From BOG-908 sp964242595 (GTDB taxonomy: Bacteria > Pseudomonadota > Alphaproteobacteria > Acetobacterales > Acetobacteraceae): 64,000 bases of DNA. The stretch is from NCBI GenBank assembly GCA_964242595.1, contig CAXTBC010000011.1, positions 1 to 64,000 of the forward strand, in the 5' to 3' direction. The position numbers and the translations under genes are program-made. The notes under the pieces are model-generated. The model saw only the letters and a list, made by a program, of their open reading frames with translations. It was not told the origin of the DNA and ran no database searches. This document shows positions 26,514-35,385 of the stretch, piece by piece (the stretch's first letter is position 1; each line of letters opens with the position of its first letter).

Positions 26514-28043
26514 ATGCAGGTTACCGAGACGCTGTCCGACGGGCTGAAGCGCGCTTTTTCCGTGGTCGTCCCGGCTGCCGAGATCGAGGGCAAGGTGGCC
26601 GCCAAGCTGGCCGAAGTGGGACGCACCATTAAGCTGCCCGGCTTCCGGCCGGGCAAGGTGCCGGTGACGCTGGTGCGCCAGCGCTACGGCGCCTCCATCA
26701 CCGCCGAAGTCATGCAGGATTCGCTCAACGACGCCGCCGACCTGGTGGTCGAGGAGCGGGGGTTGCGGCCGGCCGGGCAGCCGCGCATCGCGCTGATCGG
26801 TCAGCCCGACGTCAAGGCGGCGGCAGCCTCCGACCTGTCGTTCAGCATGGAGATGGAGCTGCTGCCGGAGATCACGCCGCCAGACCTGGCGGCGCTGAGC
26901 CTGGTGCGGCTGCGCTCCGAAGTGGCGCCCGAGGTGGTGGAAAAAACGCTCGAGCGCTTAGCCACCCAGCAGCGCGAGACGGTGCCGGTGGAGGACGATC
27001 GCGGCGCCGCGCAGGGCGACGTGGTGACGGTCGACTTCGCGGGCACGGTGGACGGCGTTGCGTTCGAGGGTGGCACCGGCACTGACACCAAGGTGGAGAT
27101 CGGCGGCGAGGGGTTCATTCCCGGATTCGCCGAGGGCATCATCGGCATCAAGGCCGGCGAGGCGCGGGACGTGAACGTGACGTTTCCGGCCGACTACCAT
27201 GCCGAGGCGCTGGCCGGTAAGGATGCGGTATTCCATATCACCGCCAAGGCGCTGGGCACGCCGGTGGGCGTCGCGGTGGACGACGCGTTAGCGACCAAGC
27301 TCGGCTTCGAGTCGCTGGAGAAGCTGCGCGAGACGGTGATGGCCCAGATGCAGCGCGAGCTCGACCAGATGTCGCGCCTGAGGATCAAGCGCGAGCTGCT
27401 GGACGTGCTGGCCGACGCCGCCGCGTTCCCGGCGCCGCAGAACCTGGTCGAAGCCGAGTTCGGCGCGATCTGGCAGCGTGTGGAGCAGGACCTGGCGGCC
27501 GGCCAGGTGGACGACGAGGACCGCGGCAAGGATTCCGACACGCTGCGGGCCGAGTACCGCGCGATCGCCGACCGGAGGGTGCGGCTGGGGCTGCTACTGA
27601 GCGAGATCGGCACCAAGGCGGGCGTGCAGGTGAGCCAGGCCGAGATGACCCAGGCGCTGCGCCAGGAGGCGGCGCGCTATCCCGGCCAGGAGATGCAGGT
27701 AATCGAGTTCTTCCGCAAGACGCCGGCCGCTGTCGAGCAGCTACGCGGGCCTTTGTTCGAGGACAAGGTGGTGGACTACATCCTGGAGATGGCCAAGGTG
27801 GAGGACCGCGTCGTCGGCCCTGACGAGCTGAACCTGCCGCCGGCCGGCGGCCTGGAGGCGCCGAAGGTGGCGTTCCGGCCTGACGCCGGAGACGATGCCG
27901 AGCCGGAGATGGCCGACGAGGACGTCTCCCCGGACGAGGCGCCGGAGGCGGTTCAGGAGTCGCAAGGTTTCGATTCGACGTCGAAGGCGACGTCTGAGAC
28001 CGTGGACTACCCGCCGGACGGCGGCTCGGAGGCGGCGGCCTGA
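26514..28043 (+). CDS. tig: Trigger factor, ribosome-associated chaperone/prolyl isomerase
   Basis: Chaperone of 509 residues binding at the ribosome exit tunnel. The N-terminal ribosome-binding domain carries the signature GFRPGKVP (about residues 43-50). An FKBP-type PPIase domain follows (about 160-245, VTVDFAGTVDGVAFEGG and GEGFIPGFAEGIIGIKAGE), then the helical substrate-binding C-domain. A 75-residue acidic, Ser/Thr/Glu-rich tail (PDAGDDAEPEMADEDVSPDE) extends beyond the usual length. I chose ATG 26514 (MQVTETLSDGLKR), as an upstream extension would run into tRNA-Leu. It heads the tig-clpP-clpX-lon series. Confidence 0.98.
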   Translation: MQVTETLSDGLKRAFSVVVPAAEIEGKVAAKLAEVGRTIKLPGFRPGKVPVTLVRQRYGASITAEVMQDSLNDAADLVVEERGLRPAGQPRIALIGQPDVKAAAASDLSFSMEMELLPEITPPDLAALSLVRLRSEVAPEVVEKTLERLATQQRETVPVEDDRGAAQGDVVTVDFAGTVDGVAFEGGTGTDTKVEIGGEGFIPGFAEGIIGIKAGEARDVNVTFPADYHAEALAGKDAVFHITAKALGTPVGVAVDDALATKLGFESLEKLRETVMAQMQRELDQMSRLRIKRELLDVLADAAAFPAPQNLVEAEFGAIWQRVEQDLAAGQVDDEDRGKDSDTLRAEYRAIADRRVRLGLLLSEIGTKAGVQVSQAEMTQALRQEAARYPGQEMQVIEFFRKTPAAVEQLRGPLFEDKVVDYILEMAKVEDRVVGPDELNLPPAGGLEAPKVAFRPDAGDDAEPEMADEDVSPDEAPEAVQESQGFDSTSKATSETVDYPPDGGSEAAA

Positions 28044-28258
28044 CGCCTGCGCGAACACGCGGTGTCGCGGGCACCGGGGGGACAGGCAAGCATTCCAGCT
28101 TGCCACTGGGGCGTGTTTTCGGACAGACATCGAACCCTGGGCCTTGCGGCGCCCGTCTCCCGGCATCTGGAAGCGGGCGCGGCGCGGCCTATGTCATAGC
28201 GCCTGAGCACCGCCGTCGTCCCGCCGGCCTAGCCCTTTCCCTCACAACAGGAGTGCGT

Positions 28259-28921
28259 ATGAGGGCCCAATCCTTCGTTGACCGTCATCCGGCCGAAATC
28301 TACAGCCAGGCGCTGGTTCCCATGGTGGTCGAGCAGACCGCGCGTGGCGAACGGGCCTACGACATCTACTCGCGCCTGTTGAAGGAGCGGATCATCTTCC
28401 TGACCGGTCCGGTGTTCGACCAGATGAGCGCGCTCATCTGCGCCCAGCTGCTGTTCCTGGAGAGCGAGAACCCGGCCAAGGACATCTTCTTCTACATCAA
28501 CAGCCCGGGCGGTGTCGTCTCGGCCGGCTTGGCCATCTACGACACGATGCAGTACATACGTTGCCCGGTCAGCACGGTGTGCATCGGCCAGGCGGCGTCG
28601 ATGGGCTCGCTGTTGTTGTGCGCGGGCGCCAAGGACAAGCGCTACGCGCTGCCGAACAGCCGAGTGATGGTGCATCAGCCGAGTGGTGGCGCGCAGGGTC
28701 AGGCGGCTGATATCGAGATTCAGGCGCGCGAAATTCTTACGCTGCGGCGCCGGCTTAACGAGATTTACCATCGCCACACCGGCCAGGCGATCGAGTTGAT
28801 CGAGGCCAAGCTGGAGCGGGACAGCTACATGTCGGCCGAGGAGGCCCAGGCGTTCGGGCTGGTGGACCACGTGGTGGAGAACCGACCGCAGGCCCTGATC
28901 GACGATTCGATCAAGGTCTGA
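28259..28921 (+). CDS. clpP: ATP-dependent Clp protease proteolytic subunit
   Basis: Serine protease subunit of 220 residues forming the double heptamer that works with ClpX. The triad is S114 (GQAASMGSL), H139 (VMVHQPSGG) and D188 (LERDSYMS), spaced as in Escherichia coli ClpP. A short pro-peptide-like N-terminus (MRAQSFVDRHPAEIYSQALV) is present. ATG 28259 has AGGAG six bases upstream; the 53-codon extension is not conserved-looking. It is followed by clpX after 309 bases. Confidence 0.98.
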   Translation: MRAQSFVDRHPAEIYSQALVPMVVEQTARGERAYDIYSRLLKERIIFLTGPVFDQMSALICAQLLFLESENPAKDIFFYINSPGGVVSAGLAIYDTMQYIRCPVSTVCIGQAASMGSLLLCAGAKDKRYALPNSRVMVHQPSGGAQGQAADIEIQAREILTLRRRLNEIYHRHTGQAIELIEAKLERDSYMSAEEAQAFGLVDHVVENRPQALIDDSIKV

Positions 28922-29230
28922 GTGCCTCACGGAACCTGACATGGCGGCCATCTCGCGGACGTGGCGCTCCGGCGCCTAGCGTCGGAGACCGCGTCGTCTT
29001 GTCGGCGCTCACGGGGGGAGCACCGAACAGCGGCGGGCGGGCCCGGTGGGCACAGACCGGCCAAGGTGCGCATCCAGTCCTCGGCGTGGCACGTAACGTT
29101 CTGGGCTAGTTGGGGCAAGATCGTGCTGCAAGTGCTTGCCGCCTTGTCGATTCGGAAAGGTGGCGCGTAGTATCAAGAAGATCGTGGCCCCGGGTCAGCC
29201 CGGGGCGGGAGACCCTATGAGCAAGCCATC
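28922..29230. other. clpP-clpX intergenic stretch
   Basis: 309 bases without a supported gene. It probably carries a clpX promoter; GATCG-rich sequence just before clpX (CCCCGGGTCAGCCCGGGGCGGGAG, about 29187-29211) contains a hairpin CCCCGGG/CCCGGGG close to the start codon. Confidence 0.5.
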
Positions 29231-30496
29231 ATGAGCAAGTCGGGCGATACCAAGAACACCCTGTACTGCTCGTTCTGCGGCAAGTCCCAGCACGAGGTTC
29301 GCAAGCTGATCGCGGGTCCCACCGTGTTCATCTGCGACGAGTGCGTGGAATTGTGCATGGACATCATCCGCGAGGAGCACAAGACGCACCTGGTGAAGGC
29401 ACGCGACGGGGTGCCCACGCCGCGGGAGATCTGCCGCGTGCTGGACGACTACGTGATCGGCCAGAGCCACGCCAAGAAGGTGCTGAGCGTGGCGGTGCAC
29501 AACCACTACAAGCGGTTGGCTCACGCCCAGAAGAACAACGACATCGAGATCGCCAAGAGCAACATCCTGCTGGTGGGACCGACCGGCTCGGGCAAGACGT
29601 TGCTGGCGCAGACCCTGGCACGCATCCTGGACGTGCCGTTCACCATGGCGGACGCCACCACGCTGACCGAGGCCGGCTACGTGGGCGAGGATGTGGAGAA
29701 CATCATCCTCAAGCTGCTGCAGGCGGCCGACTACAACGTAGAGCGGGCGCAGCGCGGCATCGTCTACATCGACGAGGTCGACAAGATCAGCCGCAAGTCC
29801 GACAACCCGAGCATCACCCGCGACGTGAGCGGTGAGGGCGTGCAGCAGGCGCTGCTGAAGATCATGGAGGGTACGGTCGCTTCCGTGCCGCCGCAGGGCG
29901 GGCGTAAGCATCCCCAGCAGGAGTTCCTGCAGGTGGACACCACCAACATACTGTTCATCTGCGGCGGCGCGTTTGCCGGGCTGGAGAAGATCATCGGTGC
30001 CCGCGGTAAGGGTTCCGGGATCGGCTACGGCGCCGAGGTGCGCGACCCTGACGAGCGGCGGACGGGTGCCATCCTGCGCGACGTGGAGCCTGAAGACCTG
30101 CTGCGCTTCGGGCTGATCCCTGAATTCATCGGACGCCTACCCGTGGTTGCGACGCTGGAAGACCTCGACGAGGCTGCGCTGATGGAGATCCTGACCAAGC
30201 CGAAGAACGCGCTGGTCAAGCAGTACGGCCGGTTGTTCGAGATGGAAGGCATCAAGCTGTCGTTCACCGACGACGCGCTGAAATCCGTCTCCACGCGGGC
30301 AATCGCGCGGCGGACCGGCGCGCGCGGCCTGCGCTCCATCATGGAGAGCATTCTGCTGGCCACGATGTTCGACCTGCCGGGGATGGACAATGTGGACGAG
30401 GTGGTGATTAACCGCGAGGTGGCCGAGGGCCGGGCAAACCCGCTGCTGACCTATTCCAAGGAGCGCTCCAAGGAACGGGGTGAGGCGGCGGGGTAG
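29231..30496 (+). CDS. clpX: ATP-dependent Clp protease ATP-binding subunit ClpX
   Basis: AAA+ unfoldase of 421 residues that feeds substrates to ClpP. The N-terminal zinc-binding domain has four Cys (YCSFCGKSQ, FICDECVELC). Walker A GPTGSGKTLLAQTLA (about 117-131), Walker B IVYIDEVDKI, the pore loop GYVGEDVE, and the sensor-2 region RRTGARGLRSIME are all present. Full length. It lies between clpP and lon on the same strand. Confidence 0.99.
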   Translation: MSKSGDTKNTLYCSFCGKSQHEVRKLIAGPTVFICDECVELCMDIIREEHKTHLVKARDGVPTPREICRVLDDYVIGQSHAKKVLSVAVHNHYKRLAHAQKNNDIEIAKSNILLVGPTGSGKTLLAQTLARILDVPFTMADATTLTEAGYVGEDVENIILKLLQAADYNVERAQRGIVYIDEVDKISRKSDNPSITRDVSGEGVQQALLKIMEGTVASVPPQGGRKHPQQEFLQVDTTNILFICGGAFAGLEKIIGARGKGSGIGYGAEVRDPDERRTGAILRDVEPEDLLRFGLIPEFIGRLPVVATLEDLDEAALMEILTKPKNALVKQYGRLFEMEGIKLSFTDDALKSVSTRAIARRTGARGLRSIMESILLATMFDLPGMDNVDEVVINREVAEGRANPLLTYSKERSKERGEAAG

Positions 30497-30532
30497 AAAA
30501 GGCACGTTGTCGGTCCCTAGTTAAGGCAAGGC

Positions 30533-30662
30533 CAGGGGGCTCTGCCTCCTGGACCCCCGCTAGGGCTTTGGCCCTAGACCCCGGCTTCGCCAATGAGCGT
30601 GGAGCGAAGCCGGGGTCTGGGGACAAGTCCCCAGTGGGGTCCAGGGGCTGAGCCCCTGGCCT
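30533..30662. repeat. GC-rich nested inverted repeat (clpX-lon gap)
   Basis: The two halves are largely complementary around a centre at about 30598. The inner stem is ACCCCGGCTTCGC/GCGAAGCCGGGGT. Each half also has its own small hairpins (CTAGGGCTTTGGCCCTAG on the left; CTGGGGACAAGTCCCCAG and CCAGGGGCTGAGCCCCTGG on the right). It has the same style as 15472-15700. It sits after the clpX stop and ahead of the lon promoter region. Confidence 0.85.
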
Positions 30663-30739
30663 TTCTCCTTTCCTAAGCCCGTTCGTGCCAAGCTAGGGCG
30701 AATCGCGCTCAAGACTGTCCTTCCAGGAGGTCCATCCAG

Positions 30740-33163
30740 ATGCCCGCCAAGAAAACCGCCGCAGCCCCCGTTGCCCCCGCCGGCGACAGCATGGCCGTCC
30801 TGCCGCTGCGCGACATCGTCGTTTTCCCGCACATGATCGTGCCGCTGTTCGTGGGCCGCGAGAAATCCGTCCGCGCTCTGGAAGCCGTCATGAAGGACGA
30901 CAAGCAGATCCTGCTCGTGGCCCAGAAGAACGCCGCCCAAGACGATCCCTCGGCTGACGACATCTACCGCGTTGGTACAGTCTCGACCATTCTGCAGCTG
31001 CTCAAGCTGCCGGACGGCACCGTGAAGGTGCTGGTGGAAGGTGGCCGCCGCGCCAAGCTAGCCGCGTTCCGCGAGACCGAAGCCTATTTCGAGGCGACGG
31101 TGGAAGACTTGCCTGACCAGGAAAGCGACGCCAAGGAGCTCGAGGCGTTGAGCCGCACCGTGGTGGGGCAGTTCGAACAATACATCAAGCTGAACAAGAA
31201 GATCGCGCCCGAGGTGCTTGTCTCGCTCAACCAGATTGAGGAGCCCTCCAAGCTGGCCGACACCATCGCCAGCCACCTGAACCTCAAAATTAGCGAGAAG
31301 CAGGACCTGCTGGAGACCACCCGCACCGGCGAGCGGCTGGAGCGGGTGTTCGGGCACATGGAGTCCGAGATCGGCGTGCTGCAGGTGGAGAAGCGCATCC
31401 GTAACCGCGTGAAGCGGCAGATGGAGAAGACGCAGCGCGAGTACTACCTCAACGAGCAGCTCAAGGCGATCCAGAAGGAGTTGGGCGAGGGCGAGGACGG
31501 CAAGGACGAGACGGCCGAACTGGAAGACAAAATCAAGAAGACGCGCTTCAGCAAGGAGGCGCGCGAGAAGGCGATGGCGGAGCTGAAGAAGCTGCGCACG
31601 ATGAGCCCGATGAGCGCCGAGGCCACCGTGGTGCGCAACTATCTCGACTGGATGCTGTCGATTCCGTGGAAGCGGCGCAGCAAGATCCGCAACGACGTGG
31701 TGGAAGCCGAAGGCGTGCTGGACGCCGACCATTTCGGGCTGGAAAAGGTGAAGGAGCGCATCACCGAGTACCTGGCCGTGCAGGCGCGCAGCCCGAAGGT
31801 GCGCGGGCCGATCCTGTGCCTGGTCGGGCCGCCCGGCGTGGGCAAGACGTCGCTCGGCAAGTCGATCGCCAACGCTACGGGGCGCAGCTTTGTGCGGATG
31901 AGCCTGGGCGGCGTGCGCGACGAGGCGGAGATACGCGGCCACCGGCGCACCTATATCGGCTCGATGCCCGGCAAGGTGATCCAGGGCATGAAGAAGGCCA
32001 AGACCAGCAACCCGCTGTTCCTGCTCGACGAGATCGACAAGCTAGGCCAGGACTGGCGCGGCGACCCGACCAGCGCGCTGCTGGAGGTGCTGGACCCCGA
32101 GCAGAACGCCACCTTCGCTGACCACTATTTGGAGGTGGACTACGACCTGTCGGACGTGATGTTCGTGACCACGGCCAACAGCCTGCGCATGCCGCAGCCG
32201 CTGCTGGACCGCATGGAGATCATCCGACTGTCCGGCTACACCGAGGACGAGAAGCTGCAGATTGCGCGGCGCCATCTGATCGCCAAGCAGAGCGACGCGC
32301 ACGGGCTGAAGGCCGATGAGTGGTCGATCACCGACGACGCGCTGCGCGACCTGATCCGCACCTACACGCGCGAGGCGGGCGTGCGCAACCTGGAGCGCGA
32401 GCTGGCCAACCTGGCGCGCAAGGCGGTCAAGGAGATCGTCACCAAGAAGGCCAAGTCGGTGACCATCGACGTGGGCAACCTGGAGACCTATGCCGGCATC
32501 CGCCGTTTCCGTTACGGCGAGACGGAGAGCGAGGACATGGTGGGCGTGGTGACCGGCCTGGCCTGGACCGAGGTAGGTGGCGAGATCCTGACTATTGAGA
32601 GCGTGATCGTGCCCGGCCGCGGCAAGATCCAGCACACCGGCAAGCTGGGCGACGTGATGCAGGAGAGCGTGACGGCAGCGCTGTCCTACGTGCGCAGCAA
32701 GTCGATCACGTTCGGCATTAAGCCGACGCTGTTCGAGAAGCGAGACATCCATGTGCACGTGCCGGAGGGTGCGACGCCGAAGGATGGGCCCTCGGCCGGC
32801 GTGGCGATGGCGACGAGCATCGTCAGCGTGCTGACCGGCATTCCGGTGCGCCGGGACGTGGCAATGACCGGCGAGATCACGCTGCGCGGCCGTGTCCTGC
32901 CGATCGGTGGGCTGAAAGAGAAGCTGCTGGCGGCGTTGCGTGCCGGGATTGCGACGGTGTTCTTCCCCAAGGACAACGAAAAGGACTTGGCCGAGATACC
33001 GGACAATGTGAAGCGCGCGCTGACGCTGATCCCGGTGAGCCACGTGGACGACGTGATCGGGCAGGCACTGGTGCGCCGGCCGGAGGCTATCGAGTGGGAG
33101 GAGCCGCCTGAGCCGATCGCCAAGGTGGCCGGGGACGGGACAACGGCGTCTCTGCCGCATTAG
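30740..33163 (+). CDS. lon: ATP-dependent Lon protease
   Basis: Homo-oligomeric AAA+ serine protease of 807 residues degrading misfolded and regulatory proteins. LON substrate-binding domain (about 15-210); AAA+ with Walker A GPPGVGKTSLGKSIA and Walker B FLLDEIDKLG; protease domain with catalytic S685 (PKDGPSAGVAM) and K728 (second Lys of GGLKEKLL). The start is ATG with GGAGG ten bases upstream. The following gene in many alphaproteobacteria is hupB; here tRNA-Val follows instead. Confidence 0.99.
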   Translation: MPAKKTAAAPVAPAGDSMAVLPLRDIVVFPHMIVPLFVGREKSVRALEAVMKDDKQILLVAQKNAAQDDPSADDIYRVGTVSTILQLLKLPDGTVKVLVEGGRRAKLAAFRETEAYFEATVEDLPDQESDAKELEALSRTVVGQFEQYIKLNKKIAPEVLVSLNQIEEPSKLADTIASHLNLKISEKQDLLETTRTGERLERVFGHMESEIGVLQVEKRIRNRVKRQMEKTQREYYLNEQLKAIQKELGEGEDGKDETAELEDKIKKTRFSKEAREKAMAELKKLRTMSPMSAEATVVRNYLDWMLSIPWKRRSKIRNDVVEAEGVLDADHFGLEKVKERITEYLAVQARSPKVRGPILCLVGPPGVGKTSLGKSIANATGRSFVRMSLGGVRDEAEIRGHRRTYIGSMPGKVIQGMKKAKTSNPLFLLDEIDKLGQDWRGDPTSALLEVLDPEQNATFADHYLEVDYDLSDVMFVTTANSLRMPQPLLDRMEIIRLSGYTEDEKLQIARRHLIAKQSDAHGLKADEWSITDDALRDLIRTYTREAGVRNLERELANLARKAVKEIVTKKAKSVTIDVGNLETYAGIRRFRYGETESEDMVGVVTGLAWTEVGGEILTIESVIVPGRGKIQHTGKLGDVMQESVTAALSYVRSKSITFGIKPTLFEKRDIHVHVPEGATPKDGPSAGVAMATSIVSVLTGIPVRRDVAMTGEITLRGRVLPIGGLKEKLLAALRAGIATVFFPKDNEKDLAEIPDNVKRALTLIPVSHVDDVIGQALVRRPEAIEWEEPPEPIAKVAGDGTTASLPH

Positions 33164-33322
33164 GCAGCGGTCGGATGTTGAGACTGCGGAGTGCCAGGCT
33201 CAGGGGTCGGCCGCTTAAGGCCAGTAGGACTTGGAGCAAAGCCCCAACTTTCCGCTATCACCCTACCGAACACGTGGCGCAGGTTTGATTTGCCTAAGCC
33301 GCCGGCCTAGAAGCCGCCTGAG

Positions 33323-33397
33323 GGGCGGTTAGCTCAGCGGTAGAGCGGCTCGTTTACACCGAGTTGGCCGGCGGTTCGATCCCGTCACCGCCCACCA
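33323..33397 (+). tRNA. tRNA-Val (UAC anticodon)
   Basis: 75-base tRNA with encoded CCA (33395-33397). The acceptor GGGCGGT (33323-33329) pairs with ACCGCCC (33387-33393). The anticodon stem GCTCG/CGAGT-like encloses loop TTTACAC, giving TAC. D-loop AGCTCAGCGGTAGAGC and T-loop GTTCGAT are standard. It forms a pair with tRNA-Asp 59 bases downstream. Confidence 0.97.
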
Positions 33398-33456
33398 GGA
33401 CCGGGTGTTGACGCGAGGCAAGGGCGCCCGTAGAAGCGGCGCCTGCCTGATGGAAA

Positions 33457-33533
<77 letters not shown>

Positions 33534-33588
33534 GGCCTAAGCCGGAGTCGCTACAAAGCGTGCTGCTTCAGCAGTGCGCGGCAGCGCC

Positions 33589-33638
33589 AGCAAAAGCTTT
33601 TACTTCTTTTTTCGAAAAAAGAAGGACCTCCTCGCTCC
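33589..33638. repeat. Nested A/T palindromic element, copy C (half copy before nuoA)
   Basis: Only one arm is evident: CAGCAAAAGCTTTTAC followed by hairpin TTCTTTTTTCGAAAAAAGAA and a GGACCTCCTCGCTCC tail. It matches the right arm of full copies. It lies between tRNA-Asp and nuoA, and its T-run hairpin could also end tRNA transcription. Confidence 0.8.
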
Positions 33639-33778
33639 AGGCCTCAGACCAGGGAAATCCGGTTGACGTCCAGAAATAAACCGCGGCCTTGCTAAGAGCC
33701 TTACCGGACGCCTATCGTCCACCACATGTTGCAGCGCGGCAGCCAAAGGGGCGCGCCGCTTTTGTCGTTGGGAACGCC

Positions 33779-34144
33779 GTGCAGCCGATCCTCGCCAACT
33801 ACTTTCCTATCCTGGTGTTCCTGGGCATCGCTGTGGGTATCGCCTCGGCTATGGTCGGCGGGTCGCTGCTCTCGGCCAAGCAGAAGCCGTATGCCGAGAA
33901 GGTGTCGGCCTACGAATGCGGCTTCGAGCCGTTCGACGACGCGCGCCGGCGGTTCGACGTGCGGTTTTACCTGGTGGCCATCCTGTTCATCATCTTCGAC
34001 CTGGAGGTGGCGTTCCTGTTCCCCTGGGCCATCAGCCTTGCGCGCATCGGGATGCTGGGTTTCTGGTCGATGCTCGGCTTCCTTGCTGTTCTGACCGTCG
34101 GCTTTATCTACGAGTGGCGCCGAGGCGCGCTGGATTGGGAGTAG
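33779..34144 (+). CDS. nuoA: NADH-quinone oxidoreductase subunit A
   Basis: Membrane subunit of complex I, 121 residues, three helices. A GTG start at 33779 gives MQPILANYFPILVFLGIAVG, which matches NuoA length and N-terminus. A frame opening at TTG 33689 would add 30 polar residues and is rejected. Diagnostic segments are YECGFEPFDDARRRFDVRFYL and IFDLEVAFLFPWA. First gene of the nuoA-N operon; nuoB begins four bases after its stop. Confidence 0.96.
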   Translation: MQPILANYFPILVFLGIAVGIASAMVGGSLLSAKQKPYAEKVSAYECGFEPFDDARRRFDVRFYLVAILFIIFDLEVAFLFPWAISLARIGMLGFWSMLGFLAVLTVGFIYEWRRGALDWE

Positions 34145-34148
34145 CCTG

Positions 34149-34724
34149 ATGAGTGTGACCGCAACCGACCTTGCCACTGGCGAGCCCATCGCCTGGAACC
34201 GTGAAGCGCTGCCGCAGGGCGAGGCGCAGGACGCGGTGGTGCGGGGCATCACGGGCGAAATCACGGACAAGGGATTTGTGGTGGCTAACCTGGATAAGCT
34301 GATCAACTGGGGGCGCACCGGCAGCTTGTGGCCGATGACGTTCGGGCTGGCGTGCTGCGCGGTGGAGATGATCCACGCCTACATGCCGCGCTACGACCTG
34401 GACCGCTTCGGCATCTTCCCGCGCGGCTCGCCGCGGCAGAGCGACGTGATGATCGTGGCCGGCACGCTGACCAACAAGATGGCGCCCGCGTTGCGCCGCG
34501 TGTACGACCAGATGCCCGAGCCGCGTTGGGTGATCAGCATGGGCAGCTGCGCCAACGGCGGCGGCTACTACCACTATTCGTACTCCGTCGTGCGCGGGTG
34601 CGACCGCGTGGTTCCGGTGGACGTGTACGTGCCGGGCTGTCCCCCGACGGCCGAGGCGCTGGTCTACGGCATCATGCAGTTGCAGAAGAAAATCAGGCGG
34701 ACGGGGACCATCCTGCGTGGCTGA
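34149..34724 (+). CDS. nuoB: NADH-quinone oxidoreductase subunit B
   Basis: Peripheral-arm subunit, 191 residues, carrying the terminal [4Fe-4S] cluster N2 that passes electrons to quinone. The ligand cysteines are visible in FGLACCAVEM, MGSCANGGG and YVPGCPPTAEAL, including the unusual tandem Cys pair. An N-terminal extension of about 35 residues precedes the conserved core. It overlaps nuoC by eight bases. Confidence 0.98.
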   Translation: MSVTATDLATGEPIAWNREALPQGEAQDAVVRGITGEITDKGFVVANLDKLINWGRTGSLWPMTFGLACCAVEMIHAYMPRYDLDRFGIFPRGSPRQSDVMIVAGTLTNKMAPALRRVYDQMPEPRWVISMGSCANGGGYYHYSYSVVRGCDRVVPVDVYVPGCPPTAEALVYGIMQLQKKIRRTGTILRG

Positions 34725-35385
34725 ACTCGTATTGACGACGCCGGCCAGCGCGCACGCGCTAGCGACGACGATCGGCACTGGTGTTGCCGGCGTGACGCGG
34801 GCCGGCATGGAGGGCGGCGAGCTGGTAGTGCACGTAGCACGCGACGAGCTGCTGGGCGTAATGACGCTGCTGCGTGACGACACGCGCTTCGCTTGCGAGC
34901 AGATGGTCGATCTCTGCGGTGTGGATTTCCCGCACCGTGCCGAGCGATTCGACGTGGTGTACAACCTGCTGAGCGTGTCGTTGAACCATCGCATCCGGGT
35001 GGTGGTGATGACGGACGAGACGCAGCCGGTGCCGTCCGTCTCCAACATCTGGCCGTGTGCCACGTGGTGGGAGCGCGAATGCTGGGACCTGTTCGGCGTG
35101 CATTTCGCCGGTCTGGCGGATCACCGGCGAATCCTGACTGATTACGGTTTCGAGGGACATCCGCTGCGCAAGGATTTTCCGCTGACCGGCTACGTGGAGG
35201 TCCGCTACGACGAGGACCGGAAGGAAGTAGTGTACGAGCCAGTGAAGCTGACGCAGGATTTCCGTGATTTCCGTTTTCTCTCGCCCTGGGAAGGCATGAC
35301 GACGCTTCCTGGCGATGAGAAGGCGCACGTGACCAGGCAGGCTTTGGCCAACGGCGTGGTGCCAGGCGAGGTGACAAAGTCATGA
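34717..35385 (+). CDS. nuoC: NADH-quinone oxidoreductase subunit C
   Basis: 30-kDa-type peripheral subunit, 222 residues. The conserved block WERECWDLFGVHFAG, followed by HRRILTDYGFEGHPLRKDFP and VRYDE, identifies it. Separate from nuoD here (not fused as in Escherichia coli), as is normal in alphaproteobacteria. ATG of nuoD overlaps its stop by four bases. Confidence 0.98.
   Translation: MAELVLTTPASAHALATTIGTGVAGVTRAGMEGGELVVHVARDELLGVMTLLRDDTRFACEQMVDLCGVDFPHRAERFDVVYNLLSVSLNHRIRVVVMTDETQPVPSVSNIWPCATWWERECWDLFGVHFAGLADHRRILTDYGFEGHPLRKDFPLTGYVEVRYDEDRKEVVYEPVKLTQDFRDFRFLSPWEGMTTLPGDEKAHVTRQALANGVVPGEVTKS

Noticed and set aside
28100..28258. Upstream extension of clpP by 53 codons
   Set aside because: ATG 28259 has a good ribosome-binding site and gives normal ClpP length; the extension shows no conserved features.
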